64,000 nt of DNA, from contig OY365806.1 of assembly GCA_959347315.1 (NCBI GenBank), forward strand, positions 26,960,811 to 27,024,810. Direction: 5' to 3'. The notes under the pieces were generated by a model. The model saw nothing but the letters and a program-made list of their open reading frames with translations. It was not told where the DNA came from and did not search any database. A program made the translations under genes and the position numbers. Shown piece after piece: positions 23,601 to 33,757 of the stretch. This DNA is from Bimastos eiseni (Eukaryota; Annelida; Clitellata; Crassiclitellata; Lumbricidae). Numbering within the stretch: the first letter of the stretch is position 1; every line of letters begins with the position of its first letter.

Positions 23601-23772
23601 ATGAGTAACGCAAGATCGCTTTCTTGAATCTTCTTCGTTTAATTCTGTGATGCCAACAATCGCTGACTGAAGCCAGAATTGTGGAACAATGGAGCAGATT
23701 TCTCTGACGAGTGCATAGTAGATAGGATCTTTGCAATATAATATCTAACACCTCTAGTGGAAGGTGGTCCAT
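15781..23772 (-). CDS. CARD- and NHL-repeat-containing protein, four-exon model
   Basis: Proposed coding exons: 23772-23598, 20407-20094, 18888-18546 and 16631-15781, about 560 residues. The order is an F-box-like leader, a CARD-like death-fold domain, a linker domain, and an NHL-type beta-propeller ending at a natural stop. Two junctions are phase matched: exon 1 ends one base into a codon and exon 2 supplies two; exon 3 ends one base in and exon 4 starts with AT, giving GAT. CARD plus propeller architecture would suit an intracellular immune sensor or ubiquitin-pathway adaptor, but that role is inferred. Introns 2 and 3 hold transposons (19248-19772; 16891-17742 and 17881-18510). The donor of exon 2 is weak and an extra exon could be missing. 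A decayed inverted copy of exons 1-2 is at 41690-43570. Confidence 0.6.
16891..17742. mobile_element. hAT-like non-autonomous element rich in GGTCTT/GGTCTC repeats
   Basis: The left end is CAGGGATGTGATCTCGAGAC. The right end, inverted, is CAGTGTTGGGCACAAGATC. The flanking 8-mers CGTGTTGC (16883-16890) and CGTATTGC (17743-17750) match 7/8, which fits hAT insertion. About 160 bp at each end consist of irregular GGTCTTGGTCTC units, in the same orientation at both ends. The middle is AT-rich with no transposase. It sits in intron 3 of the CARD/NHL gene. Confidence 0.7.
17881..18510. mobile_element. Non-autonomous element, GGT-type ends with GGACGTTCGCTCA arrays
   Basis: The left end is GGTCCTCGGACGTTCGCTCA. 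The right end, inverted, is GGTCGTAGAACGTTCACTCA followed by GGAACGATCGCTCATA and GGACGATCGCTCA units. The flanking 8-mers AATTATAT and AATTAATT match 6/8. The interior from about 18061 to 18470 is homologous to 19480-19760 in the 525-bp element, so these are two members of one family about 1.3 kb apart. Located in intron 3 of the CARD/NHL gene. Confidence 0.7.
18546..18888 (-). CDS. Exon 3: linker domain of the CARD/NHL gene
   Basis: Acceptor after a pyrimidine-rich stretch ending TTTTAAAG (AG at 18890-18889). The donor G|GTGAGT at 18546/18545 is excellent. The exon is 343 nt, open throughout, starting SKIQSSDTRNRKTLANTLVQ and containing a Trp/Cys/Leu-rich segment (HIVVWLWCKSQDALKRVEYH) and then a DSNQFKKEV end. 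Similar linkers join death-fold or TIR domains to C-terminal modules in invertebrate proteins, but I cannot name a domain with certainty. The acceptor AGCAG at 18875 is an alternative with a different phase. Confidence 0.65.
19064..19096. repeat. 15-bp perfect palindromic arms, 3-bp loop
   Basis: AAATCCAAATTGAAT (19064-19078) is followed by AAT and then the exact reverse complement ATTCAATTTGGATTT (19082-19096). A compact hairpin or cruciform candidate in intron 2 of the CARD/NHL gene. Confidence 0.65.
19248..19772. mobile_element. Non-autonomous element, GGT-type ends; insertion in the CARD paralogous segment
   Basis: The left end is GGTTCTCGGACGTTCAGTCA, then GGACGTTCAATCCTA and GGACGTTCATTCATA units. 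The right end, inverted, is GGTCATTGGACGTTCGCTCA, then a GGACGCTCACTCA unit. The flanks CCGACAAG and CTGACAGA match 5/8. The decayed paralogue at 41690-43570 continues through the corresponding point (about 43420-43450) without the element, giving an empty-site comparison. Its interior is homologous to the 17881-18510 element. Confidence 0.7.
20094..20407 (-). CDS. Exon 2: CARD-like death-fold domain
   Basis: The acceptor TTTTTCACAG|GC is strong (exon starts 20407). The frame stays open and encodes RRILICRNIRSYLVENMDLQ, the block MRLADCLTDVQ, the segment RNLIGYI, and then a FCSLLCKTNQKLVSRVAKN end. This matches the CARD layout: a first helix with L..N...L.E, then a loop with L T/L-x-x-D, and a final helix with F...L.....Q..L...V. 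CARDs self-associate and recruit caspases or adaptors. The 3' boundary is uncertain: GGAGGAG|GTCTGG (phase 1) or CTG|GTTTTA (phase 0, used here) are both weak donors. Phase agrees with exon 1. Confidence 0.6.
20593..20654. repeat. (TCA)n microsatellite
   Basis: About 20 perfect TCA units in intron 1 of the CARD/NHL gene. This tract is the source of poly-Asp, poly-His and poly-Ser open frames. Confidence 0.95.
20740..21120. repeat. Dispersed repeat, copy 2 (paralogue at 4390-4800)
   Basis: Same orientation as the 4.4-kb copy. Shared landmarks are ACGGTCGACGTATCTGCACC, GTGATGGCGACCTGATCT, CACTGGGTAT and CCAGGTGGAGTTCCCGTTG. It lies in intron 1 of the CARD/NHL gene and is absent from the corresponding intron of the 42-kb paralogue, so it probably inserted there after duplication. 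Confidence 0.55.
21121..22650. other. Intron 1 of the CARD/NHL gene, unique sequence
   Basis: No exon-like open frame or named repeat seen. Together with the flanking repeats it makes this intron about 3.2 kb, against about 0.9 kb in the paralogous copy. Confidence 0.4.
22651..22753. repeat. Long hairpin (41-bp arms) followed by an overlapping second palindrome
   Basis: Arm 1 (22651-22691, starting TTGAGCAGTAACTTTGACCC) and arm 2 (22696-22736) are reverse complements with one mismatch and a 4-bp CAAC loop. The end of arm 2 overlaps a second inverted repeat, TCAAGACC (22733-22740) and GGTCTTGA (22746-22753), so the two stems compete. It could be a foldback insertion, a young inverted duplication or an assembly artefact. 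Confidence 0.8.
23598..23772 (-). CDS. Exon 1: F-box-like N-terminal segment
   Basis: ATG at 23772-23770 directly follows a TCTGTAG, so it may be the start codon or the first codon of an internal exon. It encodes MDHLPLEVLDIILQ, then SYLLCTRQRNLLHCSTILAS and WHHRIKRRRFKKAILRYSS. The LP-x-E-V-L-x-x-I-L opening and following W resemble an F-box, but the match is short. The donor G|GTGATT at 23598/23597 leaves phase 1, which fits the CARD exon. The same exon, broken, occurs at 41709-41902. Confidence 0.5.
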
Positions 23773-23944
23773 CTACAGATTTTCAGAAATAGTTCAATTA
23801 ATTCCAGAAGAATAACCCTTTGTTTAGGCAATCACCACCAATTTAATTATAAATCCTATTACTTTAGTTCATTTTTATATTTTCGTTTATCTAATTTAAT
23901 TCTTGAAGGTGCTTCAAGTACTTAAAGGACAAGTGTTTAGGGCG

Positions 23945-24205
23945 TTGTCTAATGAATACCTGCCGCCTGCTAGCTACCAATCAGATCTCTCCAAAGCATC
24001 TCATCCGCCTGGGGTACAATCTTAACCAAATGGACCGGTGTGGTCAGTCTATCTGAATAGGCTCAAATGGGCCAAGTAGACAGCTGAGGAAAATGCACTG
24101 GAAATAACAATTGAAACAATGATCGTGCTTCATAGTCCTTATAGTTATATGCATCTACACACCTGTACTTGATATGCCACTCATATGCCTTCGTGCCTGT
24201 ATTCG
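23945..24205 (-). repeat. Dispersed repeat family R1, segment 3 (inverted)
   Basis: Reverse-complement copy of 9880-10152 with small differences; the junction lies near ATACAGGCACGAAGGCATAT on the minus strand. Confidence 0.7.
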
Positions 24206-24349
24206 TGTGTGTGCGTGTGTGTGTGCGCGCGCAGCTTTAGCCAGTACGGCCATCTTGCAAGCTGCTCGTGGACAGCCTCCCGTCAAACGTGTGAAAAGTG
24301 CAACCAAACCCATGCGGGAAGTTTGCTGCAGTGTTGTAAATCGCGACTT

Positions 24350-24600
24350 CAAGGGATGAAGCCATGAGCCAAATCTTGGCGGTTGCCTGTGGTCACTGTT
24401 GTTTGCGTTTGTTTTTACGTGATGATGACCGATGCGAGTGTAATTGAGAAATAGACTGAAAAGAATACTGGATGAATGCTATCAAATGCTGCATGTATAT
24501 ATAAGTGTGTGTATATATGTATGCAAATATGTATATATATATACAGAGAGTGAGAGATTTGCTTATTGTTCCCAGGTATCATAATTGATCATATTATATG
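24350..24600 (+). repeat. Dispersed repeat family R1, rearranged segments
   Basis: 24430-24600 matches segment 2 (9420-9620) in the same orientation. 24350-24420 (GCCATGAGCCAAATCTTGGC and a GTGGTCACTGTTGTTTGCGT block) matches the reverse complement of about 25775-25895. An AT tract lies at 24494-24545. Confidence 0.55.
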
Positions 24601-25689
24601 CTGGCTGATATATTCTTCCTAGGTTTGACATGTGACCTAAATTATGCAGCGCTATTCAGACAGTACGACTCTCAACGGCCCACTATATTTACACCATTGA
24701 CTGTAGCCCCACTCTGGAACATTATATATATATACATATATATATATATGGCGTTTGGCTGGGGTCAGTGTTGTTATATTGTTTCTCTGATCTGGAGAAC
24801 CTGAACTGTTATACACACGTGACAACCTATATCCAATCAGATATCAAAAGCAAATGTACCTTGAAATACGTTTCATACGAGTCTTCATTTTTATTGCAGA
24901 AGAAGCTGATCATTCAAGAGCTCTCAATTTTCAGCTGTTTTATTCAGTACAGATATATGTTTCTTATCATGACCACGCTGAATGCCTATACTGTATTCAA
25001 ATGGATGCTCTTATAATATATATATATATATATATATATACTTATAATATATATATATATATAATATAGTGGTCTGAATAATCATGGCATGTATAAGACC
25101 TGAAATACAGTACGTTCTTAGGTTTCACAAAAGCTATTTTTGGAATAAATACATATGCTGCATTCTGTATTAACAAATTTTTGCATGGTACTATGTAATA
25201 TCGACTACAGAGTTCTGCTGTATGCATATATCGATCATCAAAAGAGTGAACATCTGAGTGGTTTAGTCTGAGAGGGGGAGGCGGGGGAGTGGTAGCGGTG
25301 CCATTGTTGTTTACATACTGCCACTCTGCAAGAACATAAACAGATGGACCAACTTTGACACCTGTCAATACAAGGTACATAAGCCTATTGCTTGTACGAG
25401 AGAGGGAACATTCTATTTCAAAGAAGGTGGCTCTCTTCTCATACAGACTCAATGAGACAAACATTATAAACATACACACATATTTATATATACATAGATT
25501 CATTGCATTGAATGGCATTACAATTAGTCATCTATTTACATTATGTCACAATGTCTCAGTCTTGCAATTCAGGGTTGTGTGCCCTATTCTCAACGCGCCC
25601 GTGAAAACCATATGAAATAAATATACCGGGCGAAAAGGCGCTTACTATAATGATTGAATGCTAAGAAGACAAAACTGTGAGATAGAAAT
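24601..25689. other. Spacer with AT microsatellites
   Basis: (TA)n tracts at 24722-24750 and 25015-25065. No gene recognised; open frames through the tracts are artefacts. Confidence 0.5.
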
Positions 25690-26090
25690 TCACATGTAGT
25701 CCTTCAGCCTAGAGATATAAATATAAACAGCGTGTGTGTGTGCGTGTGTGCGTGCGGACCAGCTCACAGAGAAACAACGCAAACAACAGTGACCACAGAC
25801 AATCGCCAAGATTGCTCCACGAGCCGAGTGATCTATAATGGTCCATGGGCTTATATCCTGTATGCGTCCTATTGCGCTTTGGCTCATGGCTTTATATATA
25901 TATATATATACATATTATAAGTAGATGTATGTACAGAGACAGACAGACAGAGAACGGCCCAGAGGCATGCAGGCATTTCAATTGAAAGGGATTGACCGGC
26001 GGTGGACTTGAATATGGCACTTCTTGACTGTAGCCCCACTCAATGAGTTCAGGTTTGATTGACAAGCAGTTTTCCAAGAGGATTCCCGTC
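25690..26090 (-). repeat. Dispersed repeat family R1, inverted segments
   Basis: 25775-25895 is the inverse of 24350-24420. 25920-26080 is the inverse of 8880-9035, including the CAGACAGACAGA tract and ACTTCTTGACTGTAGCCCCA. A TA microsatellite lies between the two. Confidence 0.6.
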
Positions 26091-27529
26091 GACAGCTGAC
26101 AGATGGCATGGATGCTCAGAGTCTCAGCTATCATTTGTCGCAGGTGGGTGGGGTACAGAGCAGTTTGTCGCACAACTGCCCGCCCAGAAACCTTCGCCTT
26201 TAATCTGCATTTATTAAACGCCACTATCCCAGAACTAATTAATTATCACGCAAAGTGACTGTTTCAGTGATTAAATATTTGGGCCTGCAGAAAGCATTAC
26301 AAGAGCATTGAACATCGGCCAGCTGACTCAGGAAATTGCTTTAATTAATTGAATAATAAAGATAAAAAGAGATAAACTGCTCGTATCCAATAAAATAATT
26401 CATGCTTTTTGGCAGAGCTTAATATGAGATTTTCTCGCTTTATGATTACGATTATTTCTGGTTTAATGATTACGATTGTGGCTGTGTTGCTCCGATGACG
26501 TGGATTTCAGACACATAAATAAATTAGGAGTCTTACTCTAATACTATTAAACACCAAGCAGTCTTACGGTTGTCGTAGAAGAAATAAATTCCATTTTTTC
26601 TGCATCGGTTTTCTCCAATTTATATCCAGGCACTGATTCTGAAAAGGTTTACAAGATATCTCAGCTACATGACCGGCATACAGACGAATATAGGCCTAAG
26701 TTAAATAAAAATAAGTTTTGTCTTGGGTGCCCTATGCTTTATATAATTGCCGCTGCACTGTGTGTTTAAGACATGTTCACAGCAAACACCTGTAAGACTT
26801 TAAAAAAATATTCTTGACGATGATCATTTACTCAATGGCCAATATAGCAGAAAAATCAACACATTTAAATGGCTGTGTCTTACTAAATTATGTAGGTCCA
26901 AAATCTTGAAATAAAATTCAAATTTGTTGACTTAGGTAGAAATACGATTATAAGCGTTTAATTTCAACTAAAATATTCAAGTGCGGAACTGTCGATAATC
27001 ATAATCACATTGCTACAACTGGCAAATTTTTTATTTTCATCAAAATAAAATTTGTTGGTTGTCTATTTTGGATTCGATTTGGCTTCAACATGCGTGAAAA
27101 GTGTATTGATGGAGACCCGATTTCATTGTCCGGGCCATCAATCAATATGATCAACGGAACATTTCCAACATATGTTCAGGTAAAATTGCGCATTTTGAAG
27201 GCATGTCATTTCTCGGGCGGGAATAGCCTAAATGTTCAAAAAATGTTCGAAACAAGTAAGCTGGGAGAAATTGTAAGGCAAACTAATTTAAACATAAGTC
27301 ATGGCTATGCTTAATTTATGAACATACTACATTTGTGCTCTGTGGTTCCTTCAAAAGAGGCATGCGACATTGGAAAACTTGGATAATATTCCATGGAAGA
27401 GCCTCAGCAGGACACAGAACAATTGTGATCTGTTACCTTATGCCATTGCCTATTGGAATGACCATTACATTGATTTAGGTAACAGTTGGACATAATACGC
27501 TTGTCCTATCTACAGTCGATATATATATA
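26091..27529. other. No recognisable gene
   Basis: AT-rich spacer up to the mariner target site. A 74-codon frame at 27090-27314 on the plus strand has no recognisable domain or splice context. Confidence 0.45.
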
Positions 27530-28926
27530 CAGGGTGGCGCAAAGAAAGTGGGACCGCCTAGTATAATATCAAATAATTATTTTTTTGCTAACTTTTCTTC
27601 TATGAAAAACAAGTAAATTGTTGCCCTATGATAGTCTATACAAAATCAGAAATCAAATTCAATGTGTCCTCCTCGGTTCTCGACAGTTTTTTCTAAACGT
27701 CTGCGCCACTGGTCAATGCTTCTGTTTATAAACCGCTGAGAGTTTTTGCCACTCTTCAACGATGGTCAATTTCAATTGATCTATTGTTGCAAATTTACGA
27801 CGAAGGAATACTTTTTGCTGGAGGGCACCCCAAATAGCATAATCTACCGGGTTTAGGTCCGGGCTATTTGGGGGCCACATGTCTGGTTCGATGAAGCTGA
27901 CATTCTCCCGAAGAAGAAGGTTTATCGTGTTTCTTGCCGTATGCGAAGGAGCTCCGTCCTGTTGCAGTGTCCAATTTTGCCGATTACATCTCGCTCGAAT
28001 ATCCGGAAGCAATCCTTGTATTAAGACGTGATTACAATAATACTCACTGTTCACTTTCGCTCCAGGTTCAACAAACACCACACTGGTTTTTCCCATCCGA
28101 GACACACCAGCCAAAACCATGATGCCACGACTGAAATGTTCACGTTCGCGTACGAGTCTCGTTGCTGGAACTTGTTGTTTCTTTGTTGCATCAGAATAAA
28201 CACGATCATTTTGAGAATTAACCGGTGTGGCGAGAGTAAATGTCTTTTCGTCTGTAAACCAAATACTTCGTACACTTCTCTCGTTTGGAAATCTGTCAAG
28301 TAACTGTTGACTTCGTTGCAGGCGTTTAAATTTGCAGTTTTCGTTTATAACCTGCCCTATTACGCGTTTGTATGTTTGAAGTTGCAAATCTTGCTTTATA
28401 ATGCGTTGCACTGTTCTTCGTGATATGCCAGTTTCTCTTTCAATTTCCCGTGGACTCTTGTGGCTGTGAGGATCATCATCCTGGCTACAAATCAGCTCAC
28501 TCACACGCTGAATATTTGGTGCTGTTCTAACGAACTTCGGGCGGCCGCTTCCAGATTTACGCGCTGTCGTACCATCGGCATCAATTTGTTTACAAAGTCG
28601 ATTAAGACTTGTTTTACTCCAGGCTTTATTTGGAAACTCAGTAATCATTCGCCTAGCTCCCCATTGTTTTTCAATTCGCAAATGTTTTATGAGAATACGA
28701 TCTTCTGCTGTTATTTTTGTCATTTATAAACAGTGCAAAAATTACATAAACTATAAAAATGACCTAAACTATGAAGATGACGACCTGAACTTCACGAAAT
28801 AGTGATGTCATACGTTGGGTTAGTGAGTAAGGATTATTTTACAGTAAAAAAACCCGCCTAAAACATAATTTCATATATTTTGCACAAGATTTCACGAGAC
28901 GGTCCCACTTTCTTTGCGCCACCCTG
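27530..28926 (-). mobile_element. Mariner-like transposon, nearly complete
   Basis: Perfect 27-bp terminal inverted repeats start CAGGGTGGCGCAAAGAAAGT at 27530 and end at 28926, with TA on each side (27528-27529 and 28927-28928). Total length is 1397 bp with a single transposase on the minus strand. Perfect ends and a long open frame mean a fairly recent insertion. Confidence 0.95.
27646..28723 (-). pseudogene. Mariner-like DD37D transposase, frameshifted near its C-terminus
   Basis: The frame runs from ATG at 28723 for 336 codons to a stop at 27713. A helix-turn-helix region is at residues 92-110 (REIERETGISRRTVQRIIK). The catalytic triad is Asp158 (WFTDEKTF), Asp256 (QQDGAPSH) and Asp294 (NPVDYAIW); 37 residues separate the last two, so DD37D. 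The current frame ends early: a small indel near 27735-27745 displaces the normal C-terminal tail, which remains readable in another frame to a stop at 27646-27648 and keeps the usual mariner ending (HIEFDF). The protein would excise and reinsert the element at TA sites; this copy is probably inactive unless the frameshift is a sequencing error. Confidence 0.9.
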
Positions 28927-29159
28927 TATAATTAACAACCCTGGATGACTACGGTACCGATCTCCTTAAATCTATCAATAGAACGAATGAGCTCTATGAT
29001 TCCTAATGAATCCATCTCCCAGAAATAATTTTATATATAAGGCATATCAGAATAAGTTTAAATCATTGAGAAACAGAGTCGAAAAGATGGTTATAAAATA
29101 GAATTAGTTTATAAGACACAAAGACGACCTTAAGCAAACTTGGCAGACACTAAAACTGA

Positions 29160-30540
29160 CTTTTTTAAATAAACCTGAGGCTCAATGATGATGTCCTTGA
29201 TAAACCTTCAAGATCAAATCGAAGCTTTTGATCATAATGAATTTTCTACTGGTGTGTTTATGGATATTGCGAAAGCATTTGACGCGGTGAACCATAGAAT
29301 CTTGATTTGCAAGTTGGATTATATGGGTATTAGGCGAACACCTCTTAAATGGTTTCAAGACTACTTGCACGAAAGGCACCAACATGTATCCACTGCTAAG
29401 CTAAACTAACATGTCATGAAGTCCCACAAGGTTCAATTCTAGGACCATTGTTATTTCTGTTAGTTATTAACGATCTACCAAATGCAGCTGCTCCTTCTCT
29501 ATATTTTCTCTTCTTCGCGGACGATACTAACATATTTGCATTCGACAAATCTTTTGAAATTTTGGTCCACCTAATGAACCAATGAAATATACATCGATCC
29601 ATGGTCTTAAGATGCAATATAGAGATTTTATCTTGAAGATTTATCAAGGACATTTAGTGTCCGGCTTGAAAGCTTTTCCATGTGAGCGAATGAGTTTCTA
29701 TTAATAAATTATCATTAAATATATCTTAGACAGACTATATTTTATTCAGATCTCATCGCAAACACCCTCCACCCTCTCTGAAAAGTAGCCCTAATAACAT
29801 TTTAATTCCTTGTGTGGAGTCTGTTAGATTCCTTGGCATTTAGGTTGACCAGTCGCTCTCATGAAAGGATAATATTATAACCATGTCGTCTAAAAATGAA
29901 AATTGATAGGGATAATATTAAGAATAGCGTACCTCTTACCAGGCGAGATACTACTCCTTTTATACTACATAATGATCCATCCCTATAATAATGTGATATG
30001 GGCATCCAATTACAAATCCAGATTGAAACGATTACTAACCTTGCAAAAATGAGCTGTTTGTATAATATTAGGATTTCCTGCCGATGAACGTAGGTGACCA
30101 TATAATATGCTTAGCATTGTTAATATTCTAGATGTCTCTCAAATGAATGATCTACAGATTATTGAGTTCATGTATAAATTTGATAATAATATGCTGCCAT
30201 CGTGTTTTGATAATCTCTTCATACAAACCACATCCATAAATCCTTATCAGGGTCGCTCCACTCATTGTTACAGATCAATTGTTTTCGTACAAATACTAGG
30301 CAATTCGCCAAAAGATACTGTGGTTCCATAACTTGGAATAAGTCTATGATTCCAATTGATATTCGTTCATCTAGGACTATCAAAATATTCAAAAACAAAA
30401 TGGTGGTTCATGTTTCATAAATAAAAGATCCATCTACTCAATTTCGCCAGAGCTTGGATGTACATGTAAGTTGCCGGTCTACTTTAGTTAACTAGCTACT
30501 ATTTGTACGTGTATTCTTGCCTGTTACTTGTATATTTTGT
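29160..30540 (+). pseudogene. CR1-like LINE, 5'-truncated and decayed
   Basis: Reverse transcriptase landmarks occur in order in shifting frames: motif A in VFMDIAKAFDAVNH (about 29254-29295), VPQGSILGPLLFL (about 29421-29460) and the active-site FFADDTNIF (about 29511-29537). Then the thumb-like VRFLGI and the C-terminal TWNKSMIPIDIRSSRTIKIF (about 30330-30390). Several stops and frameshifts rule out activity. The 3' end probably lies near 30540, after GGGCCCCATTGGCCCCTGAG. Confidence 0.8.
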
Positions 30541-33500
30541 GAGGAAAGGTGGGCCCCATTGGCCCCTGAGGAGTTTATCTAATTCTCCATAATGATCACC
30601 CTCTTATAACTTGGTCATCATGTGTCTTCATTTTCCTTCGGCAGGAGGCTGTCAATAGAAATGGTTGGTTATGGTCATGGTTAGGGTTATGAACTCGTAC
30701 AGTGTATGCTGCATAGCCAAAGAACAACATTCGAAGCATGAACCACCATTTTTGGCACAATAAATGCATTGTTTCCTGAATCAAAGTAAGAACTGAATTA
30801 GTCAAAGCGAATGTTTTAGTAATCTGCCGATTCTCTTAAATAAAAACTTTCTGTTTGAGCTGGTACATCGTAGATTAATCAGTATCAAGCACTTAAGTAG
30901 GTAAAGAATTCCAAAGTAAAGGTCCTGTTATCTTTCCAAGCTTCTATGGTAATGCTTAGGTCCCTATGCCAGGTTGGTGGGGTTTATCTAAAGATATAGT
31001 TTGATAGTCATGTCTTTTCGGAATTCATGCAGAACCAGCGGGGAAATTTTTAGACAATAAATCAAAATGGTCCATTAAAATAATAAGTCATTCATTGAAT
31101 CCATACCTGTGTGATGCGTTTGTCGTTAATACTGTTAATCCTATAATGCAAATATTTTTGCAAACTCAACCGTAAGAACCACTTGTGAACCAACTTAAGA
31201 GTTATAGAACTTCCTACGAGCAGGCGCTATCGTTAACAGAAATCTATACAACGCGTAAAGAACTATAGATTCTTAATTTAAAGCCTATATTTTTAAGAGC
31301 AGCCACGCTAAAACGTTATGCAAGACTCTTGTATAGCGACTTCCGAGTATAGACCTACTTACTACCTTTAAGTATCGATCGACCAGTCTGTTTGGTGCTC
31401 GCCCTTTGTTGGCAAATATTGCACTAGATCAACGGTCACAATGATTCCCGTTGTGCACTGCATCTGGACAGTTATTACAGTAAAATAATGTAAATGATTG
31501 ACAACAGCGGCTGACCCTGATGTCTGTTTACTTACCTCTTCAAGGTGTGACGCAGGCTTACAATTTCTTATGAATGCTGAATGGTATGCCAAGCCAACTA
31601 TCGAAGTCAATTACTGTTCTATCGTTATTCTAAGCATACGATACTTGACCGAACACTTATTTATTGCACACAGCTAGCCTTTTTACGCCTGTCAGCTATC
31701 AGAGGCTGCCTGGGGCCAAGTATACGAATATTTGACTCTATCTACGACTGGTAGTGCTCAACGTACGCTACAGTTGAAGTCGACTAGCTGAAGAGTTTTG
31801 AGATAGCACGAATGCACATCAAATTATGTAATTAGGCCAGAATGCGTGAGTTTCCCATTTCCTGTCATCGTCGTCGCTATTGCAGCTTCGCTTTATGCAA
31901 TGTCAGCTCTAGACAGAGGCCAGAGAATTGAGCACCCATCAAACTGAGTTCCTGGCTCCTACCGGTGGTAACTTGTGGTCCCCAAATGAAGCCTGTCAAC
32001 TATGGCGGACAAGATTAATATAACGCTGGATTCTTATCGACGCAGCAATATAATATTATCACGGTGTCATGACTGTTTGCTAACGAAAGGCTACGAAAAA
32101 CCGTTCGGACTTTAAACCTGAAACTGACTAGACGCACACTCATTGTTGAGACTTGTCGGCTAGTAAGAACACCTAGTCATACTCGTGTTAATAATTAATA
32201 ATATGTAAACTGACATATACCTTAGTATGATTACAAGTAATTGTACGTGCAAATGGTTACAACTGTTTACAGGATTCGAATATAACTGTTAGGCAGCCAG
32301 CTCTGACGCCCATCATGACGTCCTTCCCCGAACATCTGTACCAACGCCCCAGGAAGTGGGTAGACCTTTGGGAGAGTAGCGGGAATCGATTCCGCGTCCA
32401 TGCTGACCTTTTGCTCTACGTTCCGGAATGCTACAATTCACTTTACTCCCAACCCAATCTCATGTGTACATCAGTTAGTTAAGCAGTTGGTCCATGGTCT
32501 AGCGTCGTGGTTTGCAGTGGTGGACCTATCCCCCTTGATAAATTGCCCAGCAGCAGACTGCAATATGAACTCCATGGCGCTTCCGCCTCTTCCTCCTCTA
32601 TTGCGCATGTGCTTGAGACCCATTTTATTCGCCCGTGGTTTCATTGTTTTAGATCGAGAGCGCCTCTGATTAGCCTCTGTTGGGGGATGCTATGTGAATA
32701 AGCTTTTACAATAACAATTCTATCCGTCTCAAGCGATGTAACTCTTTCAACTTATAAGATTCTAAAGTAAGCATATGGACATAGCAAACAACGATGTATG
32801 GTGGACGATCTGGTAATGGTCTCATTAATAATAGTTAAAGTCTGGTTAGTTTGGTGGCATCTCATTTTTACCCATTAGACCATTGCAGTTTAGTGGCGAC
32901 ATATTCTTGACCCTACTTTGTCATGTGAGTCTATTCACCAATCTGCTGGGAAACGAAACCAAGCGGTAGAACAGACTTGCAGTCTTAAAGGGATCTCTGT
33001 AACAGAGTTTCAACGTAAAGTTTAGCGATTACTTTGGCATTGTCTTAATAAAGTGCAGTCTTCCCTAACCGCCGTAACACGCACCAGTAGAAACCCAGAC
33101 GTGCTTCGTACACATGACTCTCTCAACCAAAAAGAGCAGTTTGTGTTAGTTTCAGGCACTCATATTGCAAGTACAAGTACTTAAGTCCCAGGCATAAGCA
33201 TAGGTACAAGTATGTAGGTACGATGTATTGTAGCGAAATAGTTAACCTCACCTGCACTCTTTAGAATTGCTTTTGAAACTATAAGAGATACACGCGTCTG
33301 GTCACTCAAACTCTATTATACTAGTGCGGCTTAGCATAAGAAAACTGCATTTCGTGAAACAAATCTGCAATTTGGCAAGTAGTTAGAGAATATGTAGGAG
33401 TCTTTTTTACGATTAGGAAGCAATTGATATCACTTCCGGTTTAGGTTCCAGCCCTCTGCAATGTTAGGCCCATGAAATACACATGAAATATACATTTTTA

Positions 33501-33757
33501 TTTACGTTAAGAGTTCATTATGTTCTCATCTCTGGCATTCTGGCATGCTTTGTTACTTTTCTTATGATATCATCTTACCTAATGGAATTTGAATACTCTG
33601 AGAATGTGTTCTTTGACTTCGGATCCAGAATGTGCACAAGAGCAGATTGTTGTTGTGTACGTTCAATCGTCTTCATTCTGTAAAGGGGATGCCGTCTGAC
33701 TCGCGTCATGATCGACAACGTCATCTAATTCTTCAGTATATATATGTGTGTATATGT
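30541..33757. other. No recognisable gene
   Basis: Long AT-rich spacer. Open frames at 32400-32700 lack a recognisable domain. An ATG at about 32003 in good context begins only a 37-codon frame. Confidence 0.4.

Noticed and set aside
27090..27314. 74-codon plus-strand protein
   Set aside because: No domain, no splice signals of note and AT-biased surroundings; a chance frame is likelier.
32003..32116. Small gene starting ATGGCGGACAAG in good initiation context
   Set aside because: Only 37 codons to a stop, no donor site that clearly extends it, and no recognisable homology.
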